This document shows positions 27,392-32,347 of a stretch of DNA of 32,347 bases, piece after piece. Position numbers and translations under genes: made by a program. This DNA is from an uncultured Bacteroidota bacterium. GTDB lineage: Bacteria > Bacteroidota > Bacteroidia > Chitinophagales > Saprospiraceae. The notes beneath the pieces were generated by a model. It did not search any database. It was not told where the DNA came from and worked only from the letters and a program-made list of their open reading frames with translations. Location: positions 1 to 32,347 of the forward strand of contig CACLQQ010000031.1 in assembly GCA_902609095.1 (NCBI GenBank), in the 5' to 3' direction. How positions within the stretch are numbered: position 1 is the first letter of the stretch; every line of letters starts with the position of its first letter.

Positions 27392-28840
27392 ATGATAAAT
27401 CTAATCAAATCAGGTAGTTATTTGTTCTCCATGCTAATAGGCTTATTTATTATAAGCTCCTGTACCGATTCAAAAGTTGAGACTAACGTAAAAAAACCCA
27501 ATATCATAATTATACTCACTGACGATCAGGGCTATAATGATGTAGGTTGTTTTGGAGCAGATGATATCGCGACGCCCCATTTAGATAAGATGGCACAAAA
27601 TGGCTTGATACTATCGGACTTCTATGCCGCTCAAGCTGTATGTTCTGCATCAAGAGCTGGAATTCTTACAGGCTGTTATCCGAATCGATTAGATATACAC
27701 GGAGCATTTATGCCTAATAGTCCCAAAGGCTTAAACCCAAAAGAAACAACTATAGCTGAATTGCTCAAACCTCAACGTTACCATACGGCTATTTATGGTA
27801 AATGGCATTTGGGTGATCATCCAGACTTCATGCCTTTACAACAAGGATTCGACGAATACTTTGGCATACCCTACTCTAATGACATGTGGCCTTTTCATCC
27901 TCAGCAGGGACATATATTTAATTTCGGCCCTCTTCCACTATATGAAAATGAGTCGATTATCGACACGCTAACAGATCAAAGTTTGCTTACCACTCAGATA
28001 ACAGAGCGTAGTGTTGACTTCATCGAGCGTAATAGTAATAATCCCTTCTTTTTATATGTGGCACATCCTCAACCTCATGTTCCTCTATATGTATCTGACA
28101 AATTCAAAGGTAAATCAGAACGTGGGCTCTACGGAGATGTCATCATGGAGATAGATTGGTCTGTAGGACAGATTATGCAGACTTTAGTAGAACATGAGAT
28201 ATTAGACAACACCCTAATTATATTCACCTCTGACAATGGACCATGGCTCAGCTACGGAGCTCATTCTGGAAGTGCATATCCATTAAGAGAAGGTAAAGGC
28301 ACTGCGTGGGAAGGTGGACAGCGAGAGCCAACAATCGTACACTATCCCAAGAAAATAAAAGGTGGGTCAAAAGTTAGTGTGCCTATGATGAACATAGACA
28401 TCTTACCTACTGTAGCAGAAATCACAGGAGTACCGCTACCCGATAAACACATCGATGGTAAAAGCCTTTGGGATGTTTGGCAAGGCAAAACTGATAAGGG
28501 ACCTCAAGAAGCCTATTACTATTATTATAAGAGAAATGAGCTTCATGCGGTAAGATATCAAGACTGGAAATTATACTTCCCGCACTCCTATAGAACCATG
28601 AATGGCAGGACTGGGAACTCTGACGGGACACCCATCAATTATGAGCAGGACACACTTCAACAGATCGAGCTATATAATCTTTCTGATGATATCAGAGAAC
28701 AGACAGATGTGGCTTCGTTATATCCTGGTGTTGTTAATACTATTGTTTCGATTGCTCAATCAGCAAGAAAGGACTTAGGTGATAAACTATTAGGAATACA
28801 AGGAGAAAGAGTAAGAGAAGCAGGGTTAGTTGAGAAATAA
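27392..28840 (+). CDS. Sulfatase (type I, S1), lipoprotein
   Basis: 482 codons from ATG 27392, no lesion. Lipobox at about residues 21-24 (ISSC). N-terminal metal site IIIILTDDQGYNDVG, then the formylglycine-type motif CSASRAGILTG with Cys 84 and Arg 88; a Cys-type sulfatase needs a maturase or FGE elsewhere in the genome. Further motifs are GKWHLGDHPDF, SDNGPWLSYGAHSG and the C-terminal HAVRYQDWKLYFPH. It removes sulfate esters from sulfated glycans or glycolipids outside the cell; the sub-family is not assignable by eye. Marine algae or animal glycans are likely sources. It pairs with the S9 peptidase. Confidence 0.92.
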   Translation: MINLIKSGSYLFSMLIGLFIISSCTDSKVETNVKKPNIIIILTDDQGYNDVGCFGADDIATPHLDKMAQNGLILSDFYAAQAVCSASRAGILTGCYPNRLDIHGAFMPNSPKGLNPKETTIAELLKPQRYHTAIYGKWHLGDHPDFMPLQQGFDEYFGIPYSNDMWPFHPQQGHIFNFGPLPLYENESIIDTLTDQSLLTTQITERSVDFIERNSNNPFFLYVAHPQPHVPLYVSDKFKGKSERGLYGDVIMEIDWSVGQIMQTLVEHEILDNTLIIFTSDNGPWLSYGAHSGSAYPLREGKGTAWEGGQREPTIVHYPKKIKGGSKVSVPMMNIDILPTVAEITGVPLPDKHIDGKSLWDVWQGKTDKGPQEAYYYYYKRNELHAVRYQDWKLYFPHSYRTMNGRTGNSDGTPINYEQDTLQQIELYNLSDDIREQTDVASLYPGVVNTIVSIAQSARKDLGDKLLGIQGERVREAGLVEK

Positions 28841-28896
28841 AAGAAAAAGAGGCGAAGAGAGATTCAATCTAATGGCCTCGTATCTATAATTAAGAA

Positions 28897-29801
28897 TTAA
28901 CGATCTGATCTAGTCTCGAACAATTCCTCCTTTAATTTCTTGTACTGCTCAGACACATTTGTAATATTCCTATCAAGTAGGAGAACTTTATTATAATTAA
29001 TCATCGCTTCCTCTTTCTCTCCCAGTAGAGCAAGAATCACTGCATAGCTATCATATATCTTAGGTTCATAAGGGAACGTTCTCATATTTAATTTAAATAT
29101 GATTTGTGCTTGTTCCAACCTATCAGACTCTGCATAACCATACCCAAGAGTATTCAATTCACCTTGTCCTTTGATCTTACGATATAGTTTTCTGATATGG
29201 ACATCCTTTGAATCTCCTCTAAGGATTTAGAATTGAATAGTTCATTTATATAGGTTGCCCCAACATAGTTAGGTTGAGATGAAACTCCTAATGCTATTTG
29301 AGCGAGGTCAGTAACCATATCATTGCTTGGCGACTCAACCATTCGAGCAATTTCCTTCCCATTTTTCTTAAATATGAACGTCGACACTCTATGTATACCT
29401 CTATCTTTCGCTCCACGATTTGGGTCCTGCTTATATTTACCTTCTACTGATCCATACAATGCAATTAGATTTAATTGATCTGCATCCAGATCTAACTCAT
29501 TTTAAAGTTTAATGAATTGAGGTACCCACTTCTTACTATCGCCACACCAGGTGCCCATTAAGATATCTACCTTGATATCGTTTAATTCTTGACCCCATTT
29601 AGTGTCCTGACCAGTCAGGTCAAAATCACTATAGTTCTTTGTAAACCATTCTTGATCGTTCGTATCCTGTTGCAAATCACTAATTGAGAAAGGCCCTATC
29701 AAGTGAGTTCTTTCTCTTGAATCAGTGTAATACTCCTTTTCTTGTCCAATACCTTGTATAGATGTAATTAAGGCTAATAAATAGGTTAATATTAATTTCA
29801 T
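28897..29801 (-). pseudogene. Thioredoxin-fold secreted protein with TPR-like tail, broken
   Basis: From ATG 29801: signal peptide (LILTYLLALITSIQGIG), then a segment GPFSISDLQQDTNDQEWF and a thioredoxin-like domain with MGTWCGDSKKWVPQF (single-Cys CGDS instead of CxxC). Lesions: TAA 29502-29504 (FIKL to NELDLDADQL) and a frameshift near 29155-29157 (SKDKV to ELNTLGYGYAE). The final part, ending RSDR at TAA 28897-28899, is a TPR-like pair (LEQAQIIFKLNMRTFPYEPK). The family is known in Bacteroidota but I cannot give it a role; the lone Cys argues against disulfide exchange. Confidence 0.8.
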
Positions 29802-29936
29802 TATTTCTTTTGTTTTATAATGATTGCAACTTAGTATTGAACTGAATTTCATTCTTATAATAACTTGTTAATGAGACCATTACGAATGTTAATGAGTTGT
29901 AAACGGAGTCCAACTCTTCATTTAAAAAAATGAACG

Positions 29937-30975
29937 TTGAAAAGTATTTATTCACTCCTAATCAAAGTTGCCAGTATCGTTTTGGGAAGTTCAACTCTCC
30001 ATTCCCAAGAGAAAATCCCTGTCTTCCTTTTCACCGATATAAACATAAATTCTGGCGACCCTGACGAACGTTAATCGCTAATTCATTTGTTGTGGTATAC
30101 GGATGAATTAGAGGTTAACAGAATTGTTCCTGAACGATGGGATGCCAGAAGTGCTGAAGCTTGTGAATTGGCTCTTGATGGCTATGAACAAGACTATGAG
30201 ACATATGATTTTGACAAAAAAGATTACCCAAACCCTGCTGATATAACAAGAATCACAGCACATAATCCAGATGAGGTCGAATAGCTTTGAATCACTGATG
30301 CCAGTCACCTTTCAGATTACCTATATGTGCTTAGATGGGGTAATCTGGATCTATTTCAGGAAGTCATATCTAAATTCCCAGAGCTGTCGAATGAAATAAG
30401 ACTCATCACTATTGGTACTGCTTTGATGATGGAACAAGCCATTCAATATATGCCAGATAATTGGCGTAAATCTTCACCTTACAAACAATTGAACTGGAAC
30501 AGAAAAGGTCGTAATAAGATATACACAGATCACCGATTTGATAAGCTATGGTGGATCGAAATGAATTAGGCTTACGCTGGTATTTACAGAAGTTCAACCC
30601 AAACTAATGTTGGACACCCTATCCAACTTTGGTGACATGGGACAACACATGAAGTACATAGTTAAAAATGATGATTAGCCTCAATATTTCAGAGTGGGTA
30701 ATACGCCATCAGTATTGTACTTATTCGATCCATACAATAATCCAAATAATCTAAGTACATCAAGTTGGGCTGGACGTTTTCACAAACCTTTTCCTTTAGC
30801 TAAGCCAAGCTATTAGACTGATTTAAGTGAGGAGATTGAATGGAATAATAGTAATCCATGTCCTACTTAGGCAAATCATGAGAAAGTTCAACAGTTAGAA
30901 AAATCAACATTGGAAAAAGAAAGGCCTGAGATGTATCAAACCCTAATCAACATACTCAATGGTCTGTACAAGTAG
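29937..30975 (+). pseudogene. Nucleoside hydrolase-like DUF1593/Sde182-type secreted protein, heavily broken
   Basis: The frame opens at TTG 29937 with a signal-like VASIVLGSSTLHSQ, then FLFTDININSGDPDER, a metal-binding opening like nucleoside hydrolases. Further blocks: SLIHLLWYTDELEV, RWGNLDLFQEVIS, LNWNRKGRNKIY and YFRVGNTPSVLYLF. Stops: TAA 30072-30074 (expected CAA), TAG 30282-30284, TGA 30288-30290, TAG 30567-30569, TAG 30676-30678, TAG 30814-30816, TAG 30868-30870; one frameshift near 30578. Three of these stops (EMN, DD-PQYF, PT-ANHE contexts) replace likely tryptophans. The final TAG is 30973-30975, 15 nt from the end of the convergent gene. Relatives are secreted and act on glycosides; substrate unknown. 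Confidence 0.85.
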
Positions 30976-30990
30976 GAAACTTCTTAACTC

Positions 30991-32347
30991 TTATTGGTTG
31001 GAAACAGAACTGTTTAAATCACCAACTTTGATACCAATGAAATTCAGTTCTGTAACATCGTCTGATCCAACCGGAATTGTAAGGCTAGTTGGAACACCGT
31101 CTATTAATATGCTCGTTGTTATTTCTGTATCCTCAGGAATAAAAACCCAACTTGATTGGCCAATAAAATCTGGCGACTGATTTAATAAAACTCGCTGCAT
31201 TGCAACTAAATCACTCGCTGATATTGAACCACTATTGTTGGCATCTGCGGCAATTAATTGAAAAGGGTTCGAAAATGGGTCTAATCCTAATATATGCCTC
31301 GTAACTAAAACTAAATCAAGTGAGCTCAAGCCATTACCTGCATTCTCATTATTCATAGGGACCAACTCAATGGCAGCATCAGTAGAAACTTCTTCAATAA
31401 TATATCTGCCCTGTGGATCCGTCCTGACTGACTGATTATCACCATACTCAATGCGGACATTACTCAAAACGTCTCCCCCTGATGACACTATCCGACCTGT
31501 GACCATTCTTGTTGTAGGCCCCATTGCACAACCGTCCTTAAGAATAGTCAGGAATCTTTCAGAATCAGATAAGATTAAACATGAGTCAGCAGTTATAGTC
31601 GACCGATTTGCACCTATAGCGAAATCCAAATCACCAGCAAAACTTACTCCATATACTCTGTTTGGCCCATCTCCAGACCCTTCGAAATCATATGAACTAG
31701 CATCTGTAATGACAGCAATGATATCTTCAGCATCATCAGTTATAACATAGGCATAATGATCACCAGGCTCTTGTCCCATATTGTTAATTAAAGGAATGAT
31801 ATCACTTATACCATCACTTGGGCAAATAGTCAATTCATCAACCCAGTTAGTTGTAGTAAGGGTAGTCTCTATGCAATCAAATATCTCTACACAGGACTCC
31901 TTAATTATCCTCAGAAAGTTTACTTCACTGGATAATTGTAAACAACTATCGGCCGTCATCTCTGAGATAGATTGTCCAAGCTGATAATTCAGATTCCCTC
32001 TATAATACACTCCATAAATCAATTGGGCTTCTTGACTTGTCCCATCAAAGTCAAAGGAATTGGCATTGACAACTTCCTGTATGTTTCCATTAACGTTAGT
32101 GATTACAAAAGAGTAATTCTCTCCTAAACTAACATCGATAGTCGTTCTTAATTCCACAGGATCAGAAATTCCATCGTCTGTGCATATGGTTATCTCTGAA
32201 GCCCAGTCAGTCGTAGCTGTGGCACTTTCTAAGCACTGAACAGTTGTATCAGGTTCCTGCCCATTTCCCCCGGCGCCTGTATCACAGCTCGGCTCTGACC
32301 ACTCTCCATTACCCCATAGCGCTCTGAACCGTTCACACCAGGTAACT
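30991..32347 (-). CDS. Large secreted repeat protein with dockerin-like C-terminus (partial)
   Basis: The frame is open to the right window edge (continues VTWCERFRALWGNGEW at the edge), so the N-terminus is outside and the GTG at 32157 is not the start. Two tandem repeats of about 130 residues follow, each with a CTDDGISD or CPSDGISD start, a GDHYAYVITD/LGENYSFVITN strand and a TADSC-L end. Then comes a carboxypeptidase-like regulatory fold (VTGRIVSSGGDVLSNVRIEY) and a dockerin-like double EF-hand block (SSLDLVLVTRHILGL, then AADANNSGSISASDLVAMQR). It ends IGIKVGDLNSSVSNQ without an obvious T9SS sorting domain. No lesion in 452 codons. Probably a secreted or surface protein; role unknown. 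Confidence 0.85.
   Translation of the reverse strand, partial: VTWCERFRALWGNGEWSEPSCDTGAGGNGQEPDTTVQCLESATATTDWASEITICTDDGISDPVELRTTIDVSLGENYSFVITNVNGNIQEVVNANSFDFDGTSQEAQLIYGVYYRGNLNYQLGQSISEMTADSCLQLSSEVNFLRIIKESCVEIFDCIETTLTTTNWVDELTICPSDGISDIIPLINNMGQEPGDHYAYVITDDAEDIIAVITDASSYDFEGSGDGPNRVYGVSFAGDLDFAIGANRSTITADSCLILSDSERFLTILKDGCAMGPTTRMVTGRIVSSGGDVLSNVRIEYGDNQSVRTDPQGRYIIEEVSTDAAIELVPMNNENAGNGLSSLDLVLVTRHILGLDPFSNPFQLIAADANNSGSISASDLVAMQRVLLNQSPDFIGQSSWVFIPEDTEITTSILIDGVPTSLTIPVGSDDVTELNFIGIKVGDLNSSVSNQ

Noticed and set aside
745-30975. Stop-codon reassignment as the explanation for in-frame stops
   Set aside because: TAA, TAG and TGA all interrupt genes, and they replace different residues (Trp, Gln, Arg, Gly, probably Glu). 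Intact genes end in all three (TAA cimA, TAG kinase-like and nucleotidyltransferase, TGA glycosyltransferase) and have none inside.
745-30975. Poor assembly quality as the sole cause of frameshifts and stops
   Set aside because: Random errors would also hit the roughly 11 kb of intact genes, which have none. Substitution-type stops dominate, unlike the indel errors of long-read consensus. A few run-length frameshifts (2785, 12817, 14305) could still be errors.
1-32347. CRISPR array, IS element or tRNA gene
   Set aside because: No regularly spaced exact repeats, no transposase-like frame with terminal repeats and no tRNA-like TTCGA/CCA arrangement were seen on reading both strands; a short tRNA could still be missed by eye.

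Overview
The window looks like a chromosome piece from a Bacteroidota bacterium, probably close to the marine Saprospira/Lewinella group. The reasons are its low GC, the protein families present (hybrid sensor kinase with a C-terminal AraC domain, class III cyclases fused to TPRs or receivers, fibre proteins with S74 tails, SIMPL, DPP III-like lipoprotein, Sde182-like nucleoside hydrolase, sulfatase, dockerin-like secreted protein), and general similarity; no rRNA or tRNA gene is present to confirm it. No prophage, IS element or CRISPR array is visible.

The most striking property is selective gene decay. About sixteen loci carry in-frame stop codons and/or frameshifts although the rest of each protein is still readable (about 35 or more nonsense codons and about 17 frameshifts in total). 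Scattered between them are genes with no lesion at all: cimA, a five-gene PqqD/kinase/glycosyltransferase/nucleotidyltransferase cluster, an S9 peptidase-sulfatase pair, and the two genes cut by the window edges. All three stop codons occur inside broken genes and all three terminate intact ones, so this is not a recoded genetic code. The even cleanliness of about 11 kb of intact genes argues against random sequencing error. Almost every signal-transduction gene is broken, as expected for a lineage recently confined to a stable or host-associated niche.

Layout. 1-1513 (+): end of a TIM-barrel sugar isomerase, then a broken cyclase-family hydrolase. 1891-5281 (-): a LuxR-HTH/beta-helical fibre/S74 fusion followed by two broken secreted proteins; an orphan S74 tail lies on the other strand at 5496-5816. 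5835-8700 (-): a heavily decayed one-protein two-component system. 8763-10355 (-): intact cimA (isoleucine synthesis from pyruvate). 10740-11118: a purine-rich non-coding segment closed by a perfect 10-bp terminator. 11175-15906 (+): VPS10/BNR C-terminal remnant, cyclase-TPR, response regulator and receiver-cyclase, all broken. 15961-19023 (+): broken DPP III-like peptidase, SIMPL protein and VanX-type dipeptidase. 19089-23681 (+): the intact PqqD cluster, ended by a strong stem-loop. 23799-25067: broken TolQ/ExbB-like (-) and LytTR (+) genes. 25140-28840 (+): S9 peptidase and sulfatase. 28897-30975: broken thioredoxin-like (-) and Sde182-like (+) genes. 30991 to the end (-): intact part of a large secreted repeat/dockerin-like protein.

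The best candidate for a little-described system is the PqqD cluster. It has a RiPP-recognition-type protein whose C-terminal tail ends in three serines, an HPr-kinase-like enzyme, three GT-A domains and a PF14907-type nucleotidyltransferase, without the precursor, cyclase or protease of a lasso-peptide locus. The LuxR-fibre-S74 fusion is a second candidate, because it joins a DNA-binding domain to a self-cleaving trimerisation module.
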